A DNA stretch of 64,000 nucleotides from Ekhidna sp. (GCA_014323825.1 JACONI010000103.1:1-64000), one strand, 5' to 3'. Counted from the first letter of the stretch, positions 21,526 to 32,360 are shown. Notes: generated from the sequence alone by a model not told the origin. A program made the numbers and translations.

Positions 21526-23688
21526 ATGATTCCAAATTTTACAACCAAGACTTTCCGACTTTCGGACGGCAGGGAAGTATCCATTGAAACGGGAAAATTA
21601 GCCAAACAAGCAGATGGATCTGTTGTCGTAAGCATGGGAAATGCCAGGCTTCTGGCAACAGTAGTTTCAGATCAGGAAGCTAAGGAAGGAGCTGATTTTT
21701 TACCGCTATCAGTGGATTATCAGGAAAAGTTTGCAGCCGCAGGAAAAATACCCGGGGGCTTTCTGAGAAGAGAAGGCAGGCTTTCGGATTATGAAGTACT
21801 CATCAGCAGACTGGTTGATAGAGCCTTGCGCCCTCTGTTCCCGGATGATTACCATGCAGACACACAGGTGTTCATCCAAATGATATCGGCAGATAAAAAT
21901 GTGATGCCTGATGCACTTGCCGCATTAGCCGCTTCCTCTGCAATTTCCATCTCAGACATCCCTTTCGGAGGGCCTATCTCAGAAGTGAGGGTAATTAAGC
22001 TAGGTGAAGAGTATAAGATCAATCCTACTCCCGAAGAAATGGAGCAAGCCTCTCTAGACTTGATCGTTGCAGGAACTATGGACAACATCATGATGGTGGA
22101 AGGTGAGTCTAGTGAAGTCAGCGAATCCGAGATGCTTGATGGAATTAAAAAAGCCCACGAAGAGATCCGAATTCAGTGTAAGGCACAGATTGAGCTGGCA
22201 GAGGAAGTAGGGGCTTCCGAAAAAAGAGAATATACTCATGAGCCGGTAGATGAGGAAATGAAAGCAAAAATGTACGAAGCAATGTACCAGAAGCTTTATG
22301 ATACAGCAGCCCGGAAAACCCCTGATAAGACACAAAGAAAAGAGTCTTTCAAGGCTGTTTATGAAGAATATATTGCCCGGTTCTCAGAAGAGGAGCTTGA
22401 AGAAATGGATGATTTTCTTCTTGAAAAGTACTTCCGTGATATCGAAAAAGAAGCAGTAAGAAACTTTGTACTTGACAATCAGGAAAGAATTGATGGCAGA
22501 CAGCCGGATGAAATCAGACCGATTTGGACAGAAGTTGACTATCTGCCGTCAGCGCATGGTTCTTCCATTTTTACAAGAGGAGAAACGCAATCCTTGACTT
22601 CTGTAACGCTGGGAACGAAGTTTGACGAACAGATGATTGACGGAGCCATGATCTCCGGATACAATAAGTTTATCCTTCACTACAACTTCCCCGGCTTTTC
22701 AACGGGTGAAGTTCGTCCTAACAGAGGCCCGGGCAGAAGAGAAGTGGGGCATGGCAATCTTGCCATGAGAGCTTTAAAACGAATGATTCCCTCAGAAGAG
22801 GATGGTAACCCCTATACTCTTCGAGTAGTATCTGACATTCTTGAATCCAACGGCTCTTCTTCAATGGCTACAGTTTGTGCGGGAACCATGGCACTGATGG
22901 ATGCCGGTATCCATATTAAGCGACCGGTTTCCGGTATCGCAATGGGTATGATTTCAGATAGCAAATCGGGCAAGTATGCGATCCTTTCGGATATCTTGGG
23001 TGATGAAGATCACCTTGGTGATATGGATTTTAAAGTAACCGGTACATCCGAAGGCATCACTGCCTGTCAAATGGATATTAAGGTAGATGGTCTTTCGTAT
23101 GAAGTGCTCGCAGAGGCACTGAATCAGGCAAAAAAGGGAAGACTTGACATCCTTGCGGAGATGGCTAAATCTATTTCTGAGCCACGTACTGATTTGAAAG
23201 AACATGCACCCAGAATGGAGATGATGCGAATTGAGCGTGAGTTGATTGGAGCTGTTATCGGACCCGGAGGTAAGATTATTCAGGAGATTCAAAAAGAGTC
23301 CGGTGCGACAGTGAGCATTGAGGAAGATGATAAGGGAGGCAAGGTAAGCATTTTTGCCGTTGATAGAACAACCCTTGAAAATGCCAAGTCTCGGATCAAA
23401 GCAATTGTTCAGCAGCCGGAAGTTGGTGAAGTGTACGATGGTAAAGTAAAATCAATTATGCCGTTTGGGGCGTTTGTTGAGTTTTTGCCCGGAAAGGATG
23501 GGCTACTCCATATTTCTGAAATTAAGTGGGAGCGTGTTGAGAATGTTTCTGATATAATAGAAGAAGGAGAGGAGATCAAAGTGAAACTGATTGATATTGA
23601 CAGGAAGACGGGAAAATTCAAACTTTCCAGAAAAGTTTTAATCCCACGACCTTCCGAATCAAACCTTAAAGAAAAAGCAGAAGGGTAA
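21526..23688 (+). CDS. pnp: Polyribonucleotide nucleotidyltransferase
   Basis: RNase PH core, KH '[32 protein letters not shown]', S1 '[33 protein letters not shown]'; likely start [10 protein letters not shown] at 21526. Confidence 0.97.
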   Translation: MIPNFTTKTFRLSDGREVSIETGKLAKQADGSVVVSMGNARLLATVVSDQEAKEGADFLPLSVDYQEKFAAAGKIPGGFLRREGRLSDYEVLISRLVDRALRPLFPDDYHADTQVFIQMISADKNVMPDALAALAASSAISISDIPFGGPISEVRVIKLGEEYKINPTPEEMEQASLDLIVAGTMDNIMMVEGESSEVSESEMLDGIKKAHEEIRIQCKAQIELAEEVGASEKREYTHEPVDEEMKAKMYEAMYQKLYDTAARKTPDKTQRKESFKAVYEEYIARFSEEELEEMDDFLLEKYFRDIEKEAVRNFVLDNQERIDGRQPDEIRPIWTEVDYLPSAHGSSIFTRGETQSLTSVTLGTKFDEQMIDGAMISGYNKFILHYNFPGFSTGEVRPNRGPGRREVGHGNLAMRALKRMIPSEEDGNPYTLRVVSDILESNGSSSMATVCAGTMALMDAGIHIKRPVSGIAMGMISDSKSGKYAILSDILGDEDHLGDMDFKVTGTSEGITACQMDIKVDGLSYEVLAEALNQAKKGRLDILAEMAKSISEPRTDLKEHAPRMEMMRIERELIGAVIGPGGKIIQEIQKESGATVSIEEDDKGGKVSIFAVDRTTLENAKSRIKAIVQQPEVGEVYDGKVKSIMPFGAFVEFLPGKDGLLHISEIKWERVENVSDIIEEGEEIKVKLIDIDRKTGKFKLSRKVLIPRPSESNLKEKAEG

Positions 23689-23734
23689 ACTTAAAGACAC
23701 TCAGATTTTAATATTCGGGGACAAAGTGCCTCCG

Positions 23735-23764
23735 AATGGTGTTCTTAAAGGACACCATTTTTGT
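23735..23764 (+). terminator. Rho-independent terminator after pnp
   Basis: AATGGTGT-TCTTAAAGG-ACACCATTTTTGTT. Confidence 0.6.
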
Positions 23765-23787
23765 TTAAAATGAAAAGAAAAAACAGA

Positions 23788-24750
23788 ATGTCGGCAGAAA
23801 GAGTAAAAGTTTTGATCATCGGTTCCGGTCCTGCAGGATATACAGCCGCAGTGTATGCAGCAAGGGCAGGATTGAAACCTGTCCTTTATCAGGGAGATCA
23901 GCCCGGAGGACAATTGACAATCACCAGCGATGTGGAAAATTACCCGGGATATCCTGACGGGGTTATGGGACCACAAATGATGATTGATTTTCAAAAACAA
24001 GCAGAGCGGTTTGAAACGGATATTCGATCCGGAATAGTGAATTCGGTTGATTTTTCAGGATGGCCTCATAAAGTTACTGTTGATGAGAAAACTGAAATAG
24101 AAGCTGAGGCTGTCATTATCTCTACCGGGGCTTCTGCCAAGTGGTTAGGTTTAGAGAGTGAGCAAAGACTAAACGGAAGAGGCGTTTCAGCATGTGCGGT
24201 TTGTGACGGCTTTTTCTTCAGAAATCAGGATGTTGTGGTCGTTGGAGCGGGTGATTCAGCCGCAGAGGAAGCAGGTTATCTTTCCAAGATAGTGAAAAAA
24301 GTGTACATGCTGGTTAGAAGAGACGAAATGAGAGCTTCTAAGATCATGCAGCAACGAGTGAAAAGTGCACCGAACATTGAAATTCTGTGGAATGCAGAGG
24401 CTAAAGAGGTGCTGGGAGATGAAGAGGTAGACGGGGTCAGAGTAGTAAATAATGTTACAGGTGAAGAAAAGGTACTGGACGTGCAAGGATTCTTTGTTGC
24501 GATAGGTCACCAGCCAAATACCGATATCTTTAAGGAGTGGTTAGATATGGATGAGCAGGGGTACATTAAAACCATTCCCGGGACTTCACGCACTAATGTT
24601 CCGGGAGTTTTTGCTACAGGTGATGCGCAGGATAAAATCTACAGGCAGGCAGTAACAGCTGCCGGCACGGGATGTATGGGAGCGTTAGATGCTGAGAAAT
24701 GGATTGCTGAAAAAGAGGTTGAATTGAAAGAAACTGCTCAGGGAGTTTAG
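23788..24750 (+). CDS. trxB: Thioredoxin-disulfide reductase
   Basis: 'VLIIGSGPAGYTAAVYAARAGLKPVLYQGDQPGGQLTITSDVENYPG', 'GRGVSACAVCDGFFFRNQDVVVVGAGDSAAEEAGYLSK', 'GVFATGDAQDKIYRQAVTAAGTGCMGALDAE'; MSAERVK start. Confidence 0.96.
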   Translation: MSAERVKVLIIGSGPAGYTAAVYAARAGLKPVLYQGDQPGGQLTITSDVENYPGYPDGVMGPQMMIDFQKQAERFETDIRSGIVNSVDFSGWPHKVTVDEKTEIEAEAVIISTGASAKWLGLESEQRLNGRGVSACAVCDGFFFRNQDVVVVGAGDSAAEEAGYLSKIVKKVYMLVRRDEMRASKIMQQRVKSAPNIEILWNAEAKEVLGDEEVDGVRVVNNVTGEEKVLDVQGFFVAIGHQPNTDIFKEWLDMDEQGYIKTIPGTSRTNVPGVFATGDAQDKIYRQAVTAAGTGCMGALDAEKWIAEKEVELKETAQGV

Positions 24751-25208
24751 GAAGAGTAGACAAAAGCTAGCTTTACTCAACGGTTTTTTATGCAACAAAC
24801 GTCAAACTTTTTCAAGTAAGTAATACATTTCTTTTATTCTATTTCCAACCTTTAGTTTTTATTGTGAGTATAGCGAGACTATCTTTTCATTCAGAATAGT
24901 AAATCCTCTAATCCCATTGGCATCGTTTAAAGGATACTTGCTAACGCTAGCTTGATAATAAATTCAATGTTTTTCATCTTTGCAAGGCACTAAAGATTTT
25001 TCAACTTCTTCCCGGATCAAAGTAGATATTGGCCGGTAATGATGAGGTTCTGTCACTTGTGAATTTTATAGTAAAAAAGGTTGAGTTTTAATATATTAAC
25101 ATTTTGAATATCAATTAATTGAACTAAAAATCTATCTATGATATCAAGTACTAAAATTATCGAAATTTTCCGAGCTATTGACGATTTCTGTCACGATTTC
25201 TTACCCAC

Positions 25209-25469
25209 CTAGCAAAAAGTATTGCCGAGCAGTAAAAAGCGTAGAAGACCTTCTACATGGCATTTATCCGTTTGAATATCCTTGTGAATTACAGAGCCGG
25301 ATTTTCCTGCAATATTATGCCTATATGTTTCACAAGTGTCTTTATCATAATCACTTGCCCATTCATGAGTTACACTAAATTTTTCATTATTATGTGTAAA
25401 AGCAGCCTGTGTTGCACCTAAACCTAACCCCCCGGGACCGCAGAATAACTCCCCTAATCTGAAATTCAT
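25209..25469 (-). pseudogene. N-terminal fragment of a DNA (cytosine-5) methyltransferase
   Basis: 'MNFRLGELFCGPGGLGLGATQAAF...EWASDYDKDTCETYRHNIAGKSGSVIHKDIQTD' is motif I-II of a C5 MTase; after about 70 aa it runs into unrelated sequence and a stop, with no PC or TRD motifs. Confidence 0.8.
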
Positions 25470-25574
25470 TGAAAATGATTTGTTGGTAAAGCTAGTTAAA
25501 ACAACTTAGTTCTCCAATTAGACCAAAGGAAAGCCCATAAACGGCGATCATATTCACGATAAGGTTAGGTCAGG

Positions 25575-26603
25575 CTAAAAATGCCTCCAGCCCTGTGCTT
25601 TTAACTCAACCACATCCTGATTTCCGGTCACATAGCTCTTACCTTTTGAGGCCGACTGCATATATCCGATGGTGTGAATATCAGGGTGATTTTTGATTTT
25701 CTCAAAATCATCCTGTGGGATCGTAAACAACAATTCGTAATCTTCTCCTCCATTTAAGGCACATGCACCCGGATCAATACTAAATTCAGCAGCCGTTTCG
25801 TATACTTGCTTATCAATGGGAAGCTTATTTTCATATATTGCAACTCCCAAATTCGACTGCCTGCATAAATGGAATGAATCCGAAGCCAATCCATCGGACA
25901 CATCAATCATTGAAGTAGGTTTTACATTCAAATCTCTAAGCTCATAAATAATATCCATTCGGGCTTTGGGTCTAAGTTGGCATCCTACTATGTAATCATA
26001 CTTTTCCAATTGTGGCTGCATTTCAGCGTTGGCCATGAATTCTTGTTTTTCCCTTTCCAGCACCTGCAATCCAATGTAGGCTGCTCCTAAGTCCCCCGTA
26101 ACACAGAGGATATTGTTCTTCCGGGCCCCATTTCGATAAGTAATCAACTCTTTTTCTACGGTGCCTAAAACGGTAACAGACATCACCAATCCCGAATGAG
26201 AAGAGGTAGTATCTCCCCCCACAAGATCTACTTTGTACTCATCACAAGCTGCCCTGATCCCCCCGTAAATTGCTTCAACTGCTTCTACGGAGAACCGATT
26301 GCTCAAACCAAGATTCACTGTAATCTGTAGCGGGGTTCCATTCATTGCGGCTATATCCGAAACATTTACAGCTATTGCTTTATAGCCAAGGTGTTGAAGC
26401 GGCATATAAGAAAGATCAAAATGTACCCCTTCCAAAAGCATATCAGAGCTGGTAAGCAAATACTTATCTCCCACATCATAGACAGCGGCATCATCTCCAA
26501 TGCCCTTTATTATTCCTTCATTTTTGATTTTCAACCCCTCCGCCAGCCTCTCAATCAGACCAAATTCACCTAGCTCACTTATTTCAGTCCGTTTCTTCTC
26601 CAT
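25575..26603 (-). CDS. thiL: Thiamine-phosphate kinase
   Basis: 'ISELGEFGLIERLAEG...IGDDAAVYDVGDKYLLTSSDMLLEGVHFDLSYMPLQHLGYKAIAVNVSDIAAMNG', 'MIDVSDGLASD', 'GGEDYELLFTI'. Confidence 0.96.
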   Translation of the reverse strand: MEKKRTEISELGEFGLIERLAEGLKIKNEGIIKGIGDDAAVYDVGDKYLLTSSDMLLEGVHFDLSYMPLQHLGYKAIAVNVSDIAAMNGTPLQITVNLGLSNRFSVEAVEAIYGGIRAACDEYKVDLVGGDTTSSHSGLVMSVTVLGTVEKELITYRNGARKNNILCVTGDLGAAYIGLQVLEREKQEFMANAEMQPQLEKYDYIVGCQLRPKARMDIIYELRDLNVKPTSMIDVSDGLASDSFHLCRQSNLGVAIYENKLPIDKQVYETAAEFSIDPGACALNGGEDYELLFTIPQDDFEKIKNHPDIHTIGYMQSASKGKSYVTGNQDVVELKAQGWRHF

Positions 26604-26604
26604 G

Positions 26605-27009
26605 CTATTTCTTAATTTCCTGGCAAAGCTCTACCAATACGCCATTAGCTGTTTTAGGATGAACAAAGCACACCAATTTGTTGTCTGCTCCTTTTTTAGG
26701 CGGGTCATTTAACACCTGAAAGCCTTCTTTTCTCAGCCGGTCTATTTCAGCATAAATGTCTTCAACCTCGAAAGCAATGTGATGAATTCCTTCCCCTTTT
26801 TTATCTATGAACTTTGTAATTGTGCTATCGCTGCCCCCTTCCAAAAGCTCAATTTTAGTTTCTCCTAATTGAAAAAATGAAGTAGTTACATGCTCTGACT
26901 TAACCACTTCCTCTTTATAAGGTGAAGTATTAAAAAGGATTTTGAACAAGTCATTAGAGGCTTTAAGGTCTTTTACGGCAATACCGATATGCTCAATTCT
27001 TTTCCACAT
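26605..27009 (-). CDS. mce: Methylmalonyl-CoA epimerase
   Basis: 'IEHIGIAVKDLKASNDLFKILF...GEGIHHIAFEVEDIYAEIDRLRKEGFQVLNDPPKKGADNKLVCFVHPKTANGVLVELCQE'. Confidence 0.93.
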   Translation of the reverse strand: MWKRIEHIGIAVKDLKASNDLFKILFNTSPYKEEVVKSEHVTTSFFQLGETKIELLEGGSDSTITKFIDKKGEGIHHIAFEVEDIYAEIDRLRKEGFQVLNDPPKKGADNKLVCFVHPKTANGVLVELCQEIKK

Positions 27010-27084
27010 TGGGTCAATTATAATAAATTTGCATAAGTGCAGGAACTTTCAGCGAAGCTAAAAAGTTTGTCAAATTAATAAATT

Positions 27085-27492
27085 ATGGAGTCTAGGTTTG
27101 ATATACACGTAGAGTCGGCAAAGATTCAAAATGAGATCAAGAATTTCCTTGGACTTAGGAGTGATGAAGTAATTTTTGAATTTTCCAATAGTGACGGAAA
27201 GGTTAAACTTGACCTGATAACAATAAATCCAAGACATAATCAGTCATTTTTGTTTAAGACCATGAATGGTTTTGATAAGGCAGATGTTCTTCATAAGATG
27301 CTTGATTATGTACGTACCCATAAGGATAAAGAAAGTTCTTTTACGATACAATGGATGATGAGAGGAATGAATGAGCTCCAAACGTCTTATTTTCGTGCCA
27401 AGAGCATGTATGATGCCATGGACAAGTTGTATTACGGAAGAGACATAAACAATATCACAGTTTTTAGTATAGTTCTTAATCCAGTTGCATAA
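27085..27492 (+). CDS. Conserved hypothetical protein (135 aa)
   Basis: ORF with ATG, translationally coupled (ATAATG overlap) to the downstream IscA-like gene. Confidence 0.7.
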   Translation: MESRFDIHVESAKIQNEIKNFLGLRSDEVIFEFSNSDGKVKLDLITINPRHNQSFLFKTMNGFDKADVLHKMLDYVRTHKDKESSFTIQWMMRGMNELQTSYFRAKSMYDAMDKLYYGRDINNITVFSIVLNPVA

Positions 27493-27818
27493 TGATAAAC
27501 GTGACCGACAAAGCAAAAGAAGAGATTGTAATGCTGTTGAGTAAAGAAGGGAAATCCAATGATCATAATATCAGGGTTTCGGTAAAAGGTGGTGGTTGTT
27601 CCGGTCTTATGTATGACTTATCGTTTGACTCTCAAATCCGGGAGAAAGACGAGGTCTTTGAGGATAAAGGAATTAAAATTTTGGTTGACAAAAAAAGCCT
27701 GCTCTATCTGCTTGGAACAACACTTGATTTTTCGGGCGGACTGAACGGTAAGGGATTTCAGTTTGTAAATCCAAATGCATCCAGAACCTGTGGCTGCGGG
27801 GAAAGTTTTTCGGTTTAA
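27492..27818 (+). CDS. HesB/IscA family iron-sulfur cluster assembly protein
   Basis: 'VTDKAKEEIVMLL...RVSVKGGGCSGLMYDLSFD...GFQFVNPNASRTCGCGESFSV' (CX~60 CGCG motif). Confidence 0.95.
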   Translation: MINVTDKAKEEIVMLLSKEGKSNDHNIRVSVKGGGCSGLMYDLSFDSQIREKDEVFEDKGIKILVDKKSLLYLLGTTLDFSGGLNGKGFQFVNPNASRTCGCGESFSV

Positions 27819-27822
27819 TGGT

Positions 27823-27857
27823 TTTTGATCTGTGAGTTGTAAAGCCCGGATCAAAAA
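27823..27857 (+). terminator. Possible terminator hairpin after iscA-like gene
   Basis: TTTTTGATC ... GGATCAAAAAGC inverted repeat; not followed by a long T-run. Confidence 0.35.
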
Positions 27858-28100
27858 GCTAAAAGCATGGACTAAAGCAGCACTGGACCTTCCGATCAAA
27901 AATCATTTGAAAAACAGTCTAAGTCTCCGGACTAACATGCTCCGGCAAAGTCAAAAATCTATTCCTTCCGGTTACCCTTTTGTTTTTTGAGGACGGGACA
28001 CCTTGCGACAAGCTCTCCATTCTACCGCAGCTTTCGCTGATTGGCCGCAGATGTGTTTTGATGAAGAAAAAGAGGCCATTGTTGATGAATGATACTAGAG

Positions 28101-28133
28101 AAACCTTCAAGGTTTTGAAAACCTTGAAGGTTT
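28101..28133. repeat. Perfect 16-bp-arm palindrome, 1-nt centre
   Basis: AAACCTTCAAGGTTTT-G-AAAACCTTGAAGGTTT. Confidence 0.9.
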
Positions 28134-28183
28134 AAAATAACGACGATAGCATCGTAGGAGCCATCTCTACTTTGGCGAAGCAC

Positions 28184-28223
28184 TCACTTTTGGAAAGTTT
28201 CAAACTTTCCAAAAGTTTCTAAG
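28184..28223. repeat. Dispersed palindromic element, copy 1
   Basis: tcACTTTTGGAAAGTTT-C-AAACTTTCCAAAAGTttctaag; 38/40 identical to 42145-42184. Confidence 0.9.
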
Positions 28224-28482
28224 CTTAAACGCTTCTCATATCTTCTTTGTGACAGCCTCTGTGTCCTTTGCGGTAAAAAAACTTCGTTGATATTCGGAGC
28301 GACAAACAGGCAATAAGCAGACTTATCCATTTCTGAATTCCTTCAATTAGTTTGGTTACTTTCTTTTCCATATTTAATTGACGTTTTCTTAATATCTTTT
28401 ATTCAACAACATATCCTGTATAATGAATTAAGCCTAAATAATATTTTGCTTTTGCATTATCAAATTTTTCAATTTTCATTTT

Positions 28483-30559
28483 TTAGTTATCTGCGTATTT
28501 AATAATTAATTCATCTTCCAGGTTAAAAATTGTCAATGCCTGTTCTATTCGATCAAACTTATATACATTACTACCAATATTTTTTTCAATAAAGTATGTA
28601 TCACTTATTGGCTCGGGAGCAATTAGTCTGTCAGGCTCTTTGCAAATGTTTATTTTTCCCCTTAATTCTGAATGATTGAAAAATGTTTCCGGTTGAAGTT
28701 TAAAGAGCATTCTGAAAACTTCCACATAAAGACTGGTAACATTATTGATCTCAAGACGTTCTCCCATAAAAATTGCGTATTCTAATTTTTGATAGTTTTG
28801 TAGAGGAACAGCATCAAATATATTGACCTCGCTGTTGTCTCTATTAGCATCAATTTCTATTTGAGGACGACTCCATATCTTTAAAAATCTATCTGAAAGA
28901 ATCTTGTATCTTTCTTCCCATGCTTTTCGGTCCCACCTTTCAATTTCTTTTAAATACCGATTAAGCCAAAGCCTGCTATAAATGTATCCTTGTTCTCCAT
29001 TGCCTTTGTTCATCTCCTTTTTCTCAAGAAATGACTTGTTACCCAATGGACCATTATTTTCCGAGAGCGTTAAATTAGTCATGGTATGTACATTCTCTTC
29101 CAAGAAAGCTAAATCTGATGGCCCCAAGTCATTACGCCAGGACGAATCAGGTTTTTGAGGAAAGATATGTTGCAATGGTAATATCATTATTGCCGTTAAT
29201 TACTACGATTTCTTTATTGTTGTAATTTTCAAGTTTCTCAAAGAAATAAAACCTGTTCTTCGGTTGGAAGCTGTAAATATCTTTAGATTTTAGGGAGTCT
29301 AAAACTTCTTGGTCTTGAGGAAACCTGTGTGCCCCTGATTTACTGGTTAAGATTTTCTGAATAGAAGGTAGGTAGTTTTCAGGAGCAATTTTATCATAAA
29401 GTGCCATAAATATCTGATTTAAGACACTTGTTGGTAATCCAAGAATAAATCTTCTCCACACAAACGACTGAACAAGTCTCAATACTTCAATAAAGGCGGG
29501 CTTATCAATATTTTTCGAAGCATAGTCATCATACACTTTCATTAGAAAAGGGTAAGCCGCATTAATCTTTAATCTGTTCATATATATAAGTTCTGTGCGA
29601 ATGTCAGAATCTGCTTCGTTTTTAGGGTTTATTAGCTTATTGTAATACTTAACTAAATTCTTAATTTCCTTCAGTTCCTCCTCTAATTCTTTAATGGTTA
29701 AAGTAGTTGGATATCTGCTTTTAAATTCATTGTAAACCTTATCTCTAGTTGATACTTTCTTATACACAAGGGTCAAGTAATCCCTTACATAGTCAGAAAC
29801 TCTGCTTTCATTAGTTACTTCGTCCTTAGCAGAATTCTCAATTATTTCCCAATAGTTGCGATAAATTCTTTCTTGATCCCTTCTATTGAGCCCCATCAAT
29901 ATGTAGTTGCGAATCAAGTCAGCTTGTGATAAGTTAAGTCCCGTAGAGTTCAGGCTTTCAAAAATCCTTTGTGGAGAATCTTTTTGTCTTTCTAAAGAAA
30001 CTTCTACAAAAATCAGCTTAGAAAGTCCGTCACGTACAATCTCAAAATTCTCCTCTGATATTTGTCTTTTGAGATAGTCAAAATTATCAAATAATCTTGA
30101 AAATCCCGGAAACTCTTCATTTTCATCTCCTCTTAGCAAATACTTTAACGCTCGACTGTGGTTTTCCGTTGGTCGGAATTTTAGTTTTTCTTCCTCTGTT
30201 GCAAATTTATTAATCAGGTAGGTTTCGTTTATCTCATCTGCTAACGATTCATTTTTAGTGTCTCTTGCAATTCTATATATTACCAGATATATCAGTGTAA
30301 GTGTGGTCAAACGCTGCTGTCCGTCAATGATTGATAATTCTTTGATTTTTGATGCTGTATAAACATCATCGTGAACGAAAACAATGCTGCCAATGAAATG
30401 AGTTGTTATTTTCTTGTCTGTACCTACCTCCAGAATATCATCCAGTAATTGTTTACACTCGCTGACAGTCCAATCATAATTTCTTTGGTATATAGGAATG
30501 ACAAATTGAGTCTTGTTTGCAGACATAAAGGTTTCGATTTTCGTCTCTGTAGCTTTCAT
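28483..30559 (-). pseudogene. GmrSD-type DUF262 + DUF1524 restriction protein split by one-base frameshift (ORFs 29147-30559 and 28483-29187)
   Basis: 5' ORF has 'FVIPIYQRNYDWTVSECKQLLDDI...SIIDGQQRLTTLTLIYLVIY' (DUF262). 3' ORF has 'QHIFPQKPDSSW...VHTMTNLTLSENNGPLGNKSFLEKKEM' (DUF1524). Removing one base at about 29172 gives ...NNDITIEHIFPQKPDSSW... in one frame. Confidence 0.88.
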
Positions 30560-30727
30560 ATTTAGAACTGAATATTTCCATTGGAATTCAAATTATATAA
30601 ATAACCCGGATAATTTTGAGCGCAGTAATTGCCTTGCTGTCTGAGAATGGCATTAGTATTTATACGGAAAAAGGAAAATTGAATTATGCCATTTCTGATT
30701 ATCTTAGTAACCCTAAATATGATTTAT

Positions 30728-32356
30728 ATGAAGCAATTACTTTCTTTTACGATCATCACATCTTTTATTGGATGTAGTCCTTCTTTAGAAAAAATACAAA
30801 AAGCAGAAATATCGGAAGCCTCACTGGAAAGGCATTTGATTACCCTTTCTTCTGATGATTTTCAGGGCAGAAAACCCTTCACCGACGGTGAGGAGAAAAC
30901 AGTCAACTATTTAAAATCGCAATTTGAACAATTTGGACTGGTGCCGGGAAATGGTGATTCTTATTTTCAGGAGGTTCCATTGGTAGAGCTGACTGCTAAA
31001 CCATCTGAAACCATGAAAGTCAACGGCAATGGACAATCACTGTCACTTCAAGCCTTAAATGAGTTTGTTGCTTACACGGAAAGAGTAACAGATAAGGTCA
31101 GTCTTGAAAATTCGGAGTTGGTTTTTGCGGGATATGGTGTAGTTGCGCCGGAGTATAACTGGAATGACTATGAGGGGCTGGACGTAAAAGGAAAGACGGT
31201 GATCGTATTGGTAAATGATCCCGGTTTTACCTTCGGAGATTCAACCTTTTTTAAAGGAAAGACAATGACTTATTATGGTCGTTGGACCTACAAATACGAA
31301 GAGGCTGCCAGACAGGGGGCGGCAGGCTGCCTGATTGTTCACGAGACTGTCCCGGCCGGATATCCCTGGTTGGTGGTACGAAATTCATGGTCGGGAGCAG
31401 GTTTGTATCTGGCCCAAAAAGAAGGTACTTATCAGCCGGCAGTTTTAGGATGGCTGACGAGAGAGGCTGCCATTAAAATATTTGAAGCCTCAGGACAGGA
31501 TCTAAAGAATTTTAGTGAACGATCCAGGGAGAGAGACTTTGAGCCCGTCAGTTTAGGAATAAACGTTTCTGTTACCATTGAAAATGATATTAAAAGGGAT
31601 GCCTCAAAGAATGTGATCGCAAAAATCAAAGGATCTGCCAGACCGGATGAATACATCATCTACTCTGCGCACTGGGATCACCTGGGAATCGGACCGGAGG
31701 TTGACGGCGATAGCATCTACAATGGGGCACACGACAATGCCTCAGGAATATCTACACTACTCGGCATTGCAGAAGCGATGGCTAGTGGACCACAGCCGGA
31801 GCGATCTGTTGTTTTTTTAGCTGTAACTGCCGAAGAACAGGGGTTACTTGGATCTAAATATTATGCAGAAAATCCTACTTATCCGCCTGACAAGACGGTG
31901 GCAAATATTAATATGGACGGGATTACCGCATTTGGACCCATGAAGGATCTGACAATCGTTGGTTTTGGCCAGTCAGAACTGGAGGACATTGCTAAAAAAG
32001 TGGCAAAGTCTCAGGGTCGATATATTATTCCGGATCCGAACCCGGGAAAAGGGTATTTCTTTCGATCGGATCACTTTCAATTTGCCAAAGCAGGCATCCC
32101 GGCCCTTTATGCATCGGGCTCATACGAACACATGACAGAAGGGGTTGGATACGTGGACAGTTTAAATCAAATTTACCTGAATACTCAGTATCACAGACCT
32201 CAGGATGAATATCAGAGAGGATGGACATTTGACGGGATGAAACTGGACGGTGAGTTAATGATGGAGGTCGGCAATCATTTAGCAAATTCTGAAGAATGGC
32301 CAAAATGGAAAGATGGATCGGAATTCAAATCAATAAGAGAAGCATCTTACAAATAA
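30728..32356 (+). CDS. M28 family zinc aminopeptidase, lipoprotein
   Basis: Lipobox 'FIGCSPS'; 'YIIYSAHWDHLGIG...YNGAHDNASGISTLLGIAEAMA...VVFLAVTAEEQGLLGSKYYAENP'; start likely MKQLLSF. Confidence 0.92.
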   Translation: MKQLLSFTIITSFIGCSPSLEKIQKAEISEASLERHLITLSSDDFQGRKPFTDGEEKTVNYLKSQFEQFGLVPGNGDSYFQEVPLVELTAKPSETMKVNGNGQSLSLQALNEFVAYTERVTDKVSLENSELVFAGYGVVAPEYNWNDYEGLDVKGKTVIVLVNDPGFTFGDSTFFKGKTMTYYGRWTYKYEEAARQGAAGCLIVHETVPAGYPWLVVRNSWSGAGLYLAQKEGTYQPAVLGWLTREAAIKIFEASGQDLKNFSERSRERDFEPVSLGINVSVTIENDIKRDASKNVIAKIKGSARPDEYIIYSAHWDHLGIGPEVDGDSIYNGAHDNASGISTLLGIAEAMASGPQPERSVVFLAVTAEEQGLLGSKYYAENPTYPPDKTVANINMDGITAFGPMKDLTIVGFGQSELEDIAKKVAKSQGRYIIPDPNPGKGYFFRSDHFQFAKAGIPALYASGSYEHMTEGVGYVDSLNQIYLNTQYHRPQDEYQRGWTFDGMKLDGELMMEVGNHLANSEEWPKWKDGSEFKSIREASYK

Positions 32357-32360
32357 ATTT

